A stretch of DNA of 64,000 bases from Daphnia pulex (taxonomy: Eukaryota; Arthropoda; Branchiopoda; Diplostraca; Daphniidae), in NCBI RefSeq assembly GCF_021134715.1, contig NC_060028.1:10639482-10703481 (forward strand), given 5' to 3'. Below are positions 48,501-61,203 of this stretch, piece after piece. The position numbers and the translations under genes are program-made. Below the pieces are notes generated by a model that made no database searches, was not told the origin of the DNA, and worked only from the letters and a program-made list of their open reading frames with translations. Each line of letters starts with the position of its first letter. Positions within the stretch are counted from its first letter, which is position 1.

Positions 48501-51105
48501 AAATGAGCAACGATGTGAATGTTAAGTTTTGAAAGTATGTCGCATTTAGTCATGTATGAAAACGAGTTTGATCCGCCCGAGATTAGACTCTCTCGAGCTT
48601 TTTGCTGACAGCAATATTTCAAATCAATTTCAAAAGCGTCCTTGACGTTTATAACCAAACTTTGATTAAAAAATCGCGAATGTAAATCTCTTTAACGTCA
48701 AAAAGAAAAAGAAAACAATTTCAGCAAAGCGGCAAATCATTCAATTCAATATCACCATCCGGCTGGTTGCAATTGACGTCACACCCGGACCCTCTCTCGA
48801 CTCTTGGGTGTTTTGTTAATATTCATCACGTTCAATAATTCATTTTCCTTCCCTCCCCATTTGAGTCGTCGTCTTTTTTGGCGAAAAGATGCAAAAGCAA
48901 AAGAGTCAAAAGAGTCACATCGCGTTCCTCGGTGCTATCCAATACCCAACGACCCGCGCGAGTGCCAGTCAGACCCCCGAAATAAAAATAAAAATACAAA
49001 TGTTTTTTTTTCTTCCCCCTTCGTGAATTCCTGGCAAGACGTAAAGGCAAATTTGCATGACAACTACCATAGCCCGACACAAGAGAATTGCAGAAGAAAA
49101 TTCAAGGTTGAATTCTTCCTGGACGCCTACCTACGGTATAGACGTATTATACAATATACACATAGTATAGAAAAACGTATATAATAACAAGTCCTTTCTT
49201 CCGCTTTGTGAACGTACTTTTGGGTTTGGCGTATTATTCCTTGGCGCTTATTTCTTGTTACAAACTTATTTCTAGGAAAAAGAAAGACAAACAAAAAAAC
49301 ATTTATGAGAATCATGTCAAAACTTTTACACCGGCTGTCAGCACTATACGACCCGCTTGCCGGCGTTTCAAGTACACCGGTCTTATCTCGCCAAAAAATT
49401 TTAACTTTAACCAACACACAAAAAAAAGAATAAGCGGAGATTATATTCAAGAGATTGCAACAAGTTTTCTTCCTTTCCAAGAAATGCGGCGTGTAATTCA
49501 TTGTCCTAAAGTTCTTCTTCTTCTTCCTCTCATTTTCCAACGGGAGAAATTATCACCATTATATTAGTAAATTACACGGAGAGCGAGGGAGAGAAAAAAA
49601 CCCGCATAAATATGACGCAGTTGGCGGAGCATTTCGTTCGCAATGGCGCGGGAAGGAAACCCGAATCCAACATTCACGACACATAGCCCAACGGCTAAGC
49701 CCAACACACAAAAAAGAATAAGATATACGAAAATTGTTGGCTGGCTTTGTGAGACTGGGCTGCTGACAGGTAATACATTATTAGTAGTATAGGATGTCGC
49801 CCCTGGTTGCGCATCTCCCCCTCATCCATTCGAACCTAAACGCTGCTGACGATGACGCCATCGTGAGTAATGTAAATACCCGCCATCGCCGTAAATCTTT
49901 GAAAAGAAAATGAATCGATTCGACGTCAAAATTTCACGACTGTCGAGTCCAACCTGGGAACTATACACACAAAAGTCCGCGCTACACATAGTAGTAGAGC
50001 TCGATCCATTTTGTCTGTGCAGTGACATTGGCTCTATGGCGGTCGTAAATCAAACGCCAGAAATATCCAATAATCAACATGTCACTTCATTTTTCGCTCT
50101 GGTGCGAAATTGTTACGACCGACCAAAACCAAACTCTGCGCCAAACGTCCCTGACAAATCCAATCACCGATTTGATGGGATGATAAAGTAGATCCTAGAG
50201 GACTCTCTCTTCCACCTGCGCGCGGGCAAGTAACAAAACAAAATAAAATAAAAGACAGTCGATCAAAAAAGATAGAGAGAGAGAAGATGACATGGCGGCG
50301 TGCCTATTGCCTATACCGCCATTCTTTTAATACTGATTGAAGTCTCAAGGTTTGAGGTGTGTTTGTGCCTGGCAAAGCTGTTTGTCTGAACGACCCACAC
50401 ACAGACACTCAGGTATGTAAGTTGAGTTGTTCAATTCCTCCTCTCTCCCGTCCTTGCTGTAAAAGAAAAAGAAATAAAAAGATAGAGAGAAGCTATTCCT
50501 GATCTTCGACTGATGACGAGTGATTGAACGAATTGCAATGACATTCAGTAAAATTTGAGCAACGTCACGCTGTAGTAGACTCCCGACTTCCAAGAGACGG
50601 TCCCATTCATCGCTGGTTTCTCTTCTCTGGGCTCTGGGATTCCATTAAAGACAATCGTACTAGTCTCCCGAAATAGTTTGACCTTTAAAGAAAAATAAAA
50701 GAACGCCTTCTCTCTTGTCTATTGAATGGAAAATTTTCTGAAATAAGAGCAGCAGCACGGCAGAGTTTGTATCCCCTTTTATCTCACGTTGACATAATGT
50801 TGCATTGTAGTATAGTTGATCTGGTGTTTAATAGCATATCTGCAGCATTGTTACCGTTATATAAGGGCTCGTTTATCAACATCGACCGCAAATATTGCAG
50901 ATGTCATGATTGGGGAAATTTACATAAAGGCGCAATGTGAACCACGGGGATCTTTTTTGAAAAGAAAGGTGGGGACGATCGAGAGAAAATGATCGTTTTC
51001 TCAGGAAAAAACAACCCACTTCTTCTTCTTCTTCTTTAATTCTACCACGCCCTTACGTCACAACTTTTACAATTTTTTTTTATTTCAAAATTTTTTCTTT
51101 TTAGA

Positions 51106-51144
51106 TATTAATTTTATTAGCGTCGGCGAGCGGCGTCGAATAGG
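51106..51144 (+). promoter_or_regulatory. Putative spliced 5' UTR segment of the Ser/Thr-rich gene
   Basis: A T-rich tract ending CTTTTTAG at about 51105 is a good 3' splice site 40 bp before the start codon. The coding exon therefore probably begins with UTR spliced from an upstream, unlocated exon in the gene-free region. Confidence 0.4.
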
Positions 51145-54100
51145 ATGATGAAACTCGGCTGGATCAACGTAACCTTTAAGCCCCATCTTCTTTCTCTCAC
51201 GATTGCATTGGCTGTTGTCTGCTGCTCAGCTGGTAAGAATGAAACTTGTTTGGTGGATGCACACACTTTAACGTATACAATTCCCGTCTCTTTACGACAT
51301 TGTTAAAAACAAAAAGGAAGAGGTTAAAGCATCGGCTTTTACGAGTGCGTAAAACAGAGCCCTCTTTCACAGTTAGAGTATCTCCGCTCTTTTTTGTTTT
51401 ATTTTTTAACATTCCTTTTGTTCTCATTCGCTTGATTCCACGAGCTCGTACGTGAAATTATGTCGATGATACGTTGTGTCGACCAAATTGGCCCCAATAG
51501 TTTGCAGTGCATCTAATCACTTTAACAAGTCATTAAATGTTTAAGCCAAAAAAGAAAAGAAACTCAGAGTCAAAGTTGTAATTTCTAAAAAAAGGGATAC
51601 AAGATTACGCCCAGGTTTCTTTTATTTTTTATTATTTTTCCCAATCAATTTAAACAATTAAACAATCTCTCGCCAAAAAAGAAAAAAAACTTTTCCTCGT
51701 CTTCGCAATTAATTCGTGATTAGTTACACCGGCCATTTTTGTTTTGTTTTCTACAGTCCCCCCATTGTCTCGTTTTCACGTTCGCCCATCGGAGAATTTC
51801 AATGTCAACTAATAAAACGCGAAAATGTTGTTACGATAAAAAGATCTTTCGTGGTGGTAAGCTAATTTATTCCGGCGCTCTTGTGTATAAAAAAGCGTAT
51901 CCACTCGAGAGAGTTTGGCAATGACGATCAATGCTAATTTTATTTGATTGTAAAATTCAAAAATATGCGGCAGAGATCGACACAGCCACACCCTTAGAGC
52001 GTTTTTCACATCAAATCGACCTTAGCAACCATTCATCGGAATGTCAATGCAACTGATGGCCAGTCTATAAACACAATCGGTATGCATTACAATGTCGAGC
52101 GGGGGTCTCTATCTTAATATTCTAATGCCAAAACTAACCAGGAAATTCAGAATAATGACTCGTTTTCATGTGTTTTGGCTTTCTTTTTCCAGGAAATGAA
52201 GGAACCGACAACAAGACGACGCTACCCTTCAATAGCAGTTCACTCCATCATCACACGCTCAACGGATCATCGCCTACTACCTTAGCCATGGCCGATTTTG
52301 GTCATTTGAATATGAATCAAAGCCGCGATGAAAAGATACACAATTTGAGAGCAGAAAATCAAGGTGAATCAATCAGAAAAGTCAGTCCATTTAAGGACAA
52401 CAAACAGTCGACGTTATTTTTTAAAAACTAAACTTGTCTCTAGTCCCAACTTTTAAAAATTATACAATCACCACTAACCATCCTACCACATCCAGAGTTC
52501 TCAGCACGCGTTCTCGATCGCTGTCCAATCATTCGACTGTTGCCAACGCCACCATTTCGCCAATTAAAGGTACCACAACCACCCGAGAAAGAAAGAAAAG
52601 ATTCACACGAAAAAAATAAGCGCAGTGGATCAATAATTGAAATCAGGTTGAAGTAATTTTGTTGTTGCTTAAACCCATTTTTTATTATGTTGGGAACCAG
52701 GAAATTCCTCTACAAATCCTTGGCTCACACGGAAACCTTCCACTCACGCGGAAACCCTAAATGTTACCAACAAACGCGAAATCGGAATCAATCCCGAGTC
52801 TACTGCTGGCTATCGTGAAATTACAATTGAACCTGCAGCAGACCAGTTTCACCCAAGAAACGGTTCATCAAGTACAACCTCACCTTTGGATTGGAATTCC
52901 ACCAACACTACTACTCGGACGAATAGAAGCACGGAAGGTAAAAGTCGATCTTATATATGTAACATGCAAATTATCCAACGCCATGACCTTAAACCTTTTG
53001 GGTGGGAAATTTCAAATATGTAAAGGAACGAATATGTTCGACTGGAACCATCCTTCATCCAGACTGTCTACCACAACTGAATCAGTAATGATTATTTTAT
53101 TTTTATTTTAAAAGACAAAATATGTTTTTAGTAATAAAATACTAAAAACTCTTTTAAAAAGAGATAAGAAAAACACAACAAAATTTATGGGACTCGGTAT
53201 GCTGGCGCTCGTTCGACTCGGACTTGTTTTTCCATATTATAATTTAGGTTTGGGGATTTCCATTCCATAACAGCACGGACCGTAGCAGCGGGACCTTCAA
53301 CTCGTCAACGTCAAGCAAAACTACTACTACTACTACTCCTCGTCTGTCGTCGCTATGGCGTAATACCACGTCTACCAGACCGTCGGCTAAAAAGTTCCTT
53401 ACCGGCACGCCTAACCAGTAAATGGTTTTACAAAGATATTTCAAGATCACGAGAGAGAGAGAGGCATCCAATTTCACCTTTTTTCTTTTTTTTTAATTTT
53501 TGAACGTTGCGCAGATTCTCATCAAAGTCTGAACGAGGAGAACCTTGGAATAATAGCGAGACCCATGGGCAAAATCATTTCAATTCGATCGTCAACGTCC
53601 GCGTAGATTCAAGCGCCGAGACCTTGGAGAAAATTATTCGTCTAGAAGCGGCGGTTAGTAATTTCAAAACACCAAGGCAAATTAGCCTGTTCAAATAATA
53701 AGCGCGTGTCACGTTTGTTGTTACACGATAAAAGATCGCCAGGAAAATGGACGACATGGAGAAAATGGCTAGAGCCATGGCGGGAGATTTGAAATCGAGA
53801 TTGAACCGACTGGAAGCCACTCTGCTCAACAATCTCGAATCGCGGCGATCGAGGGCGGCCGATGAGATGAAGCAACACCTTGAATCCGTGATCGACGTTA
53901 AAAGTCAAACACTGCGCACCGAATTGAAAAATTTCAAATGCGCTCACCACCAGGATGTTGCGGACGCCGGGACCGTTCACGCCCAGACAACTAACGAGCC
54001 GATCGAGCTCAAGATTGGACAATTGAGAGATTCGCTACATACGCATCAACCTCCCATGGAAATGCAAAGAAATTCGGATGTAAAATCGAGTCTGGCCGAG

Positions 54101-54285
54101 TGGCGAGGTGAGTAACCTTTTTAGAGCTCTTTCTTTTTCTTCCCCTTTCGTGTTTATTTTTTGAAATTTTTGAATTTGTATTCACAGCAAAGCGCACAAA
54201 GTTGATGGAGAGATGGGAAAGTAACTTTCAAAGAGGCTCCCAGAGGAAATCGACATCTAAAAGATCTACTCGCAACCTGTCGTAA
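51145..54285 (+). CDS. Secreted Ser/Thr-rich, coiled-coil protein of unknown family
   Basis: Nine exons join in frame: 51145-51232, 52193-52363, 52444-52569, 52701-52937, 53026-53084, 53248-53417, 53515-53653, 53735-54107 and 54188-54285, giving 486 residues. Exon 1 encodes a signal peptide (hydrophobic LLSLTIALAVV). Residues 30-285 are rich in Ser, Thr and Asn with about a dozen N-glycosylation sequons, suggesting a heavily glycosylated, unstructured extracellular stalk; exon 6 carries an (ACT)n run encoding Thr. Residues about 318-395 form a heptad-like coiled coil (EKIIRLEAA, then KMDDMEKMARAM and KSRLNRLEATLL). The C-terminus is basic. I recognise no named domain. The acceptor of exon 5 (GTAAAG, no pyrimidine tract) is weak, though phase requires an exon there. 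Exons 2 to 4 are all symmetric phase 1-1. The gene is head-to-head, at 26 kb, with the fibrinogen-domain gene. Confidence 0.65.
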
Positions 54286-54404
54286 AGTAAAAATTCGTAC
54301 CTTTTTATTTTATTTCTCCCGTTTTTTTACGTGTTACTTGTGCGTGTGTGATGGGTTTGCGCCATTTGGGCCGTTTAAGATGTAATATAAATATCGTTTC
54401 GAAA

Positions 54405-54410
54405 AATAAA
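54405..54410 (+). terminator. Poly(A) signal of the Ser/Thr-rich gene
   Basis: AATAAA 120 bp after the TAA at 54283-54285; no earlier AATAAA is seen after that stop. Confidence 0.6.
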
Positions 54411-57400
54411 AAGATTCCTCTTGCGCTACTCCTTGCTTGCTTGCCGACTCGTTTAAAGTTATATTAGTCATGCAATCTTAGACGATTCAAGATGCGAAAC
54501 GAGTTGAGTGAAACATTCCTATATACATTAGCTGTGGCCTATTCTGTATAATATGCACGCTTTGCTGCTCCACTAGGCAGCTGGCGAATGTGTAATCTCT
54601 CCCGTTTAGACACGGGCACACCAGCCGAGCGAGGAAAGAAAAGCCTTTTTTTCCCCATCAGCTAAAACACATAGAAGCCGGAGCTGTGTGACACCTGCGC
54701 AAGTGTCTCGGGTAACGGTCTTCTCGTCTATGAAATACAAAAGTTCTCTTGTATTAATTCTCTTGTTGCTGGACTGCTGGCCATGTGGAGTATTTTGGGT
54801 TGAGGGAGGAAAATGAGCGAGACATTTGTCTGAGCTGCTACTGCAACAGTTGCTATTACGATGCGGTCTATAGAATTAGAAAAAGAAAAGCGGATAAAAA
54901 TCGTAGCCTTTTGGGTGTGTGTATTTTATTATCACACAATTTCTTTTTCGTTGGTTCGTTCGTTTTTTCTTGTTGGTGTAAGTTGGGCTTTCGCCAAAGG
55001 CGCAATGGCGCGACTAAAAGCCATCAACAAATCGTCCGTCTCGCCCAAACAACAGGCATTGAAAATAGTATAGCAGCCGGCCCTCAGCGGTACGTTGGGC
55101 AACCCAAGGATTTCATTTCTGAAACCACTTCATAAAATGCAACTAACGTCTAATAATAAGACAACAACAACAACCCAAAAAAGACTTTCAAAAAACCCGA
55201 AACCAGACAACAGAAAAGAGTGAAGACATTGAGACGATCCGCACGATCAAGTAGTTGCTGATTGGACAATTAATACGGTATTTTTAACGCCACAAATCAC
55301 GAGCCAGAGAGAAAAAAGAACCAAAATCCATACCAGTCGCCTTTTACTGGCAAAGGGTTTTCCATCGATGAATCGATGCAGCAATGCGGAAAAACGTAAC
55401 GGTTCATTCCTCGACTGCAGTACTGCCAAGTTGTTCAATAAATTCTTTGCCGGGAATCAAACGGATGAATCAAGTGAAAACAAAAGAACCCCCCAAAAAA
55501 GTATTACGGCCCAGTTAGATTAAGTAGAACACATTAAGTCGACACACAAAAGATTTTTTAACCAGTATTTATCGGGGTTTTGTGTGTGTATACACACACA
55601 TACATGCACATGCCGAGGAATGCAGCAATGACTCTCTCTGGTACCTCTATACGAAGCCGACAAAATGTTATTATTCAGTTTTAAGGTCACGCACGCTCAG
55701 GTTCGAGAGCTGCTACAGAGAATTTTACACGGAATTCGACGGAATGCTAACACAACTTTCTCTGGCTGAAATTGTTTTACACTATCACTAAATAGCCGAC
55801 GAATTCCAGCGAATAAAAATGTCGAATTTTTTGTTGGTTTCGTTTCAATTTGAATTATCGATAAATTAGAAAGAACTCGTGATTTTCGTCAGGGCCATCT
55901 TTACTATCGTGAAATAATCAAGAAAAAATCTACGATCTCTGACCTCCTAAACTGGAAAAATAAAAAAGGACTAGCTCGTGTCACCATTTGACGATTTGGC
56001 GTTCGTTCGAACGCGGCGAAAAATCCTGTTTGACTCGCTCCGCGTTATTCTTGAACACCTCGCGCCGTCCCGAAAATACAACCGGGTAGTATCTAGTAAA
56101 AGAAAAATAAAAAGGAAATAACCGGTCCCTTGTAATTATATTGCATTCGCTTGGTTGCCGTTAAGAGTCCACTTAGAACTGATTGCGCAAACAGGTTCCG
56201 ACGGCACGACACACGCACGCGGGATTTCGATAGTAAAATGGAAGAACAGCTGAGATGCATCAGCGTTAAAAAAAGAACTAGACGAGACGTGTGTGTGTGT
56301 ATATAAAAAAAGAGCCCCATTCCCCGACAACATTTTTGGCTTATAAAAAGAAACGTGTGTGTGTGTCTAGTCAAATAGTTTTGTCATTAGTTCATTCTTT
56401 TCCTTACGGACTAGAAAAGAGATAACGAGTTGGGTCGTACAAGACATTTCAAGAATGGTTATGGTGACTTAATCTAAGAAAAGTCATCTTCCCAATAAGA
56501 CGGAGTAGTAGGGACGACCAGAAAAGAAAAGAGGAAATTCTTTGACAGGATAAGGACAATCGGATCACGTTATCCGGAATTAATGAATAAATTGAAAGAG
56601 AACAGGTTGAATATCAACACAAACAAACCGAAACGCCGAAATACGAAGAAAAACTAGCACAGAAACCCAATCGGGATTTGTATCTGTAACCTGGTAACCT
56701 TTTCTATTCTCCCGAAGAGAACCAAATAAAAGCGACCAACAACAATAATAATTTTTGCAAACCTGCTACGTGGGCAGGCGAAAATGTATTGCAGTAGTGA
56801 GGCGAATGTTTTTTTTTCTTTTTCTTTCCTTTTTTTCTAGTACGGCACATTACAACATTATGAGAAAGTTCACCTCTCTACATCATCACCAGCTCAAACT
56901 CAATCACTAGAACATTGTGTTTCATCTTCCTCTTTGTTTTATATGCATAAAAAGGTATTAAAAAGCAAAAATCGTGACCGACGACGACGGGCAAAAAAGT
57001 GGGGGGGGAGCATTCTGCCTTTTAAAACAGAAACTTGAATGGCGGGGATCCAAACAGAAAAGGAAAAAAAAGGCACAACAACAACAAGTGTGTAAGGGTG
57101 AGAAGGGTGGCATAGGAAAAAAAAAGATGGGAAAATATAGCGATACCTTAAAGCGATATGTGACGCAGCATGGGGTCAGATTAAAAGTGGCGATAAAAGA
57201 AAAAAAAAACTTTTCCTTCCTTTTGGAGGCTATTGAGTTTCCAACATCCAAAAACAAGTGTTTTTTCTCAACATATACAGGGAAGAAGAAGACGAAAAAA
57301 ATTTCTTGTTCACACAGATAATCTTTCCCGCGCTATGAGGAAGTCGAGAAATTCATTTTTTTTACACGCCAATTTACGAGATTTTTTTGTTGTTTCGGTT

Positions 57401-57693
57401 TTTCTAGGGCGGACGGGACCAGAGAAAACAACAAAAAAAGAGATTGTCAAATTGTTGAGATTGTCAGTTAGCAGGCGCAATTAGACAAAAAAGAAATCGG
57501 TTTTGCAAACGAATAGGAAGTCTATCAGACTCACGAGAGAGAAAAAACAAACAAAAGGGAAACGGATAAACGGGGGCGGATATAAAAATGAAATAAAAAC
57601 CGAGATGTTGTGGGTGTGTGTAGGTGTGTGTGATGGCGAGTAACGCAGACGGATGCAGATCATGATGGATACAAACGAGCGCGTTGGTGTTCA
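54411..57693. other. Intergenic between convergent genes
   Basis: No supported exon. It contains a CA/GT palindrome at 55581-55600 and homopurine stretches. It should include the 3' UTR of the ASPP gene at its right end. Confidence 0.45.
55581..55600. repeat. Perfect (TG)n-(CA)n palindrome
   Basis: TGTGTGTGTATACACACACA is self-complementary over 20 bp with no spacer. Confidence 0.9.
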
Positions 57694-60600
57694 TCATTCT
57701 TCCGATTCCTTACGCTTCATCCGAGGGTAAAGCTAAAATAAAAACGGACGGTTTTCATTTTGATTTGCCAATCGGAAACAAGAGAGGTCAGATGAAAAAT
57801 GGGACTTACCCCGAGTAAATTGCGAGGCACGTAACCCTCGTGATCGTTGAGACGGGACCACCACCATTCGCGTTCGTAGTCGTCGCCCTTCCGCAACACG
57901 ACGAGCTCGTCTCCCATCCGGAAAGTCAACTCATCCGTGTTCTGCGCCTCGTAGTCGTAAACGGCCGACACTCGACCGCCGTTCAAAATGCCCAGTTTCT
58001 CCTGGATGCCTGGAAAAAATATAAAACCCCCCGTTGTAGTATGAGAAAAACCAATCACCGCTACAAGCAACCGAAAACAAGTTGTTTTCCTTACTGTAAA
58101 GATATTCCGAACATCCATCGAAGCCTTCTTCATCCTCCTCGCACTTTTCGGCGGCCGTCTCTTGATCGCTGAGCGTGGCCGCGAAAATACAAGCGCCGTG
58201 CTCTACCAGGAACTTCACCATGGCCAAATTGTTGCACGAGGCGGCGCAGTGCAAAGGCGTCCTACATTTTGTTGTTTTGTTTTTCGCCACAAGAAAAAGT
58301 AAGAATCAATCAATCAATCATTTGGCGGTTAACAGAAGCCAATAAACATGTTTCCTTTTCTCTTCTCTCTCTTGCTTACCATCCATCACTGTCTTGGGCG
58401 TTGACGTCACAACCAAGCTCGACGAGGAAGCGCACGATTTCTAAATGACCGGCGCATATGGCGTTGTGAAGCGCTGTAATTCCTTCGTCATTGGCAGCAC
58501 TGGGATTAGACACCTACGATCAAAAAAAAGTTTAAAAATAAACGGCCAGTTTTCATGTGTGTTTTCTAATTCCAATTTTTCACGGGTTCATCTCGTTTGT
58601 AACGTGGGAACTAACATACCTCTAAGGCCGTCTTCTTAACGAGCTCCAGTTCGCCTTCCAACGAAGCATCCAGCAGCAAAGCCAAGGGATCGAAACTGAC
58701 TCGCCGAGACTTTCGCAAAGCGTCGGCTGTACCGCTCTTCAAATTACCCTTGCGCAATCGACGGGCAACGCCTTCCAACGGTGGTGAGGGATCATGGGTG
58801 TCTGTCATTAGCGCGGCCGCTCCTTGATCAGCCCCCAAGTCGTCGTCGTAGTTGGACGTAGTCGGATGTTGTTGTTGTTGATGCCCGGCTGCCATGGGAG
58901 ATTCGCCCGATTGATCGGGAAATGCCGCCACCCTTTCGTCTCCTTGATCTATTTGCGGATGAGACGTTGGTGATTCATCCTGCAGCATCCGCTCATCCTC
59001 TTGATCCATCGTCTCTTCCTTCGTCATCTCGCCCAGGAATTCTGGCGGTTGAGATGGTGGCGGAGGTGGCAGAGGAGGTGGCGGAGGTGGAATTACATGT
59101 TTCTTCAGCGTTAAAGGTTTCGGTTTGAGGGGAAGCTCCGCTTTGGCCAGCAAATAGTCCACACTCTTCTCATCCTGAAATGCACATCAATAAATTTAAA
59201 GAAATCGCTCCACTTCCCAAGCTCCAAGAAAATCGGTGGCGGTGAGAAAAGAAACTTACAGAAGAGGGTTGGGGGGATGCGTCGATGGATGAATCTTTGT
59301 CGGGATTTTGCCTGGGAGGCAAAAGTGGTTTGTAATTCACGGCGGGTTTTGGCGGGAGTGCGGGCTTTTCGGCCACCTGCGGCGGGACCGAGGCCACTTT
59401 CAGACTCTTCATCATCGTCGGCGACCCTCTCTTGTTGTTATTGTTGTTATTATTGTTGTTGTGAAAGTTCATGGGGACGAAACGGGTGTTGTAGGGCAGC
59501 GTCTGATATTTGGGGTCGTTCTTGCTGAAATCCGTCACGTCATCGTCGCGCTGGTCACTAATGTTCGACTGTTGTGACTGTTGTTGTTGTTGCTGCTGAC
59601 GATTGAACGGCTCGATGGCCGCCACTTGCGACACGGAATTCTTCACCGGCCTCTGCTGCTGCTGCTGGGACAGAACCTTGTTATTCTTCTGTGACGCATC
59701 ACTGAGTTGGTTGGCCAGCTGCTGATTGAGCATCTTCTTCCGCTGGAGTCGCTCCCGAAGTTCATTAATTCGAATTTCCATGTCGCCAACGTTTTCACGA
59801 TTCTCCAACAGCCTGGCCTTCTTTTCCTTCAGATCGGCCGCCTTTTGTTCGTTCAGCTTATTCCGATACTGTTTTTCACCAAACGGCAAAAATAAATAAA
59901 CACGGGTATTAAAATAAAAGATTTTTTGCCAGAGGGCGGATCGAAATGGAGGGGGGGAAGTAGTCAAAATAAAAAAATAACAATACCATCAGCTCGGCTC
60001 GGAGACGTTCAAGGTGAAGCTGAACAAAGTAAGCTTTGCTTCCCGGATGAGCCTGGGCGTGGTGAGCCTGAGCGCTGAACTGTTCCAACTGCCGCGTTAG
60101 ATCCTCCACCTGGGCCGCCGCCATACTCAGTTCCTTCTCCTTCTCGTTGAAGAGCGCTCGAATCGACGTCAAGTCGGCAGCTGTGGCGAGAAGGTAGTCC
60201 GAAAGAAAGAAAAATATTCAAAAGAGTTACGATCATCATCAAAAGGAGGCGATCATAACGACGATAAGAAAATATTTTTTTTTTGCGCGCCAGTCTCTTA
60301 CAGAGTGATCCGTTGGTGATCCGCTGTTGGTCGACCTGGCCCCGCAGTGCGCGCAGCTTGCGCAATTTGGCCTCCTGGGCTTCGACTCTCTCGCGCAATT
60401 TGCGAACTCGCTCCGCCTCGCTGCTGGTGGCACTAGCGTCATTGACGGCCTGGACCCCCTCCTGCACCTGTTTAAACATGTACGCAGATTGGACAATGAA
60501 CCACAACGAGAACAAGGCGAAAATGCGACTCGCAATCGCAGCAGCACAGCGTATATATATATATAATCACTATTGAACAGTTATAAGAGCACAAGCGGGA

Positions 60601-61094
60601 CAGTCGCGGGTCTTTCTCCCAGGAGCTACTGCCACCCCGGCAATTAAAAAAGAAAGGCTCCTTTTCGTGACCGACTGCAATCATCCGTGATTGTGCATTC
60701 TTCTTTTAGAAGACAATTGGCCAAGGCAATTAAACACGTGAAAATACACATAACTGTTGAATACAATTCTCCAGCTGCGAGCTGCTACTTTCTCCATCAA
60801 ACTGTTGTTTTTCTTTTCTAGTTTTTAAAGAGCGACATTGCAAACAATGAGAAGGCCAAAACCATTTAGTTACGACATACCCAAACACACACACACGGAA
60901 ATCAAAAGAATTGTTTTTCTTGAGTTTCTTTCTAGGCAATAATTTTTTTTTTTTTTTCAAAAATTTGTTGTAAGTTTCTTTACCTGTCGTAAACGATGCT
61001 CGCGGGCTGCAATCAGCCGGGCTTGAGTGTCCAACTGCTGCTGCTGCCTGGCGGCCAAGGCCTGCAATTCACTGGTGGTCGGCTCGCCTCTCAT
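57694..61094 (-). CDS. ASPP/PPP1R13-family apoptosis and junction regulator
   Basis: Nine coding exons join in frame: 60984-61094, 60302-60467, 59987-60180, 59260-59868, 58620-59174, 58380-58513, 58095-58261, 57810-58009 and 57694-57732, giving 724 residues. ASPP proteins bind p53-family factors, PP1 and RASSF partners at junctions and in the nucleus. In order: a coiled coil (residues 8-200, with [13 protein letters not shown] as in ASPP2), Gln/Asn-rich and proline-rich linkers ([12 protein letters not shown] near 388-400), the PP1-docking RVSF at 518-521, then [15 protein letters not shown], ankyrin repeats ([24 protein letters not shown]) and an SH3 domain ending [23 protein letters not shown]. 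The ankyrin-SH3 half is very close to the vertebrate proteins. The family's N-terminal ubiquitin-like domain is absent from this model. The start at ATG 61094 is the first in frame after an in-frame TGA, so this looks like a short form. Confidence 0.92.
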
Positions 61095-61203
61095 TTTTTG
61101 ACTCGGTTGTTCCGTCGTTTTTGTTTTTGTTCACCCCACCAATGAAATGAAAAAAATCCTCTTTCACTCGACAAACTGAGCTGAGCTTTAGCTTCCGGGC
61201 ATC
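61095..61203 (-). promoter_or_regulatory. 5' UTR part of the first ASPP coding exon, with upstream ORF
   Basis: Read on the minus strand, TTTAG precedes GATGCCC at 61203, a usable 3' splice site, so the exon probably begins here and its first 109 bp are untranslated. It contains a four-codon upstream ORF, ATG-CCC-GGA-AGC-TAA, at 61202-61188, directly after the splice site. An in-frame TGA separates this region from the main ATG. Confidence 0.45.

Larger units (their letters stand above)
24752..51105. other. About 26 kb without a recognisable gene
   Basis: The segment separates two divergently transcribed secreted-protein genes. I checked the longer open frames on both strands (for example around 36650-37390, 46500-46930 and 46942-47484) and found no family motif, no convincing exon borders and no repeated codon pattern. 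The content is simple repeats, homopurine and homopyrimidine stretches, TATA-rich runs and scattered CAGCTG E-boxes. I recognised no tRNA, rRNA or microRNA precursor, although short RNA genes could be missed by eye. Regulatory DNA or long non-coding transcripts are possible. Confidence 0.5.
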
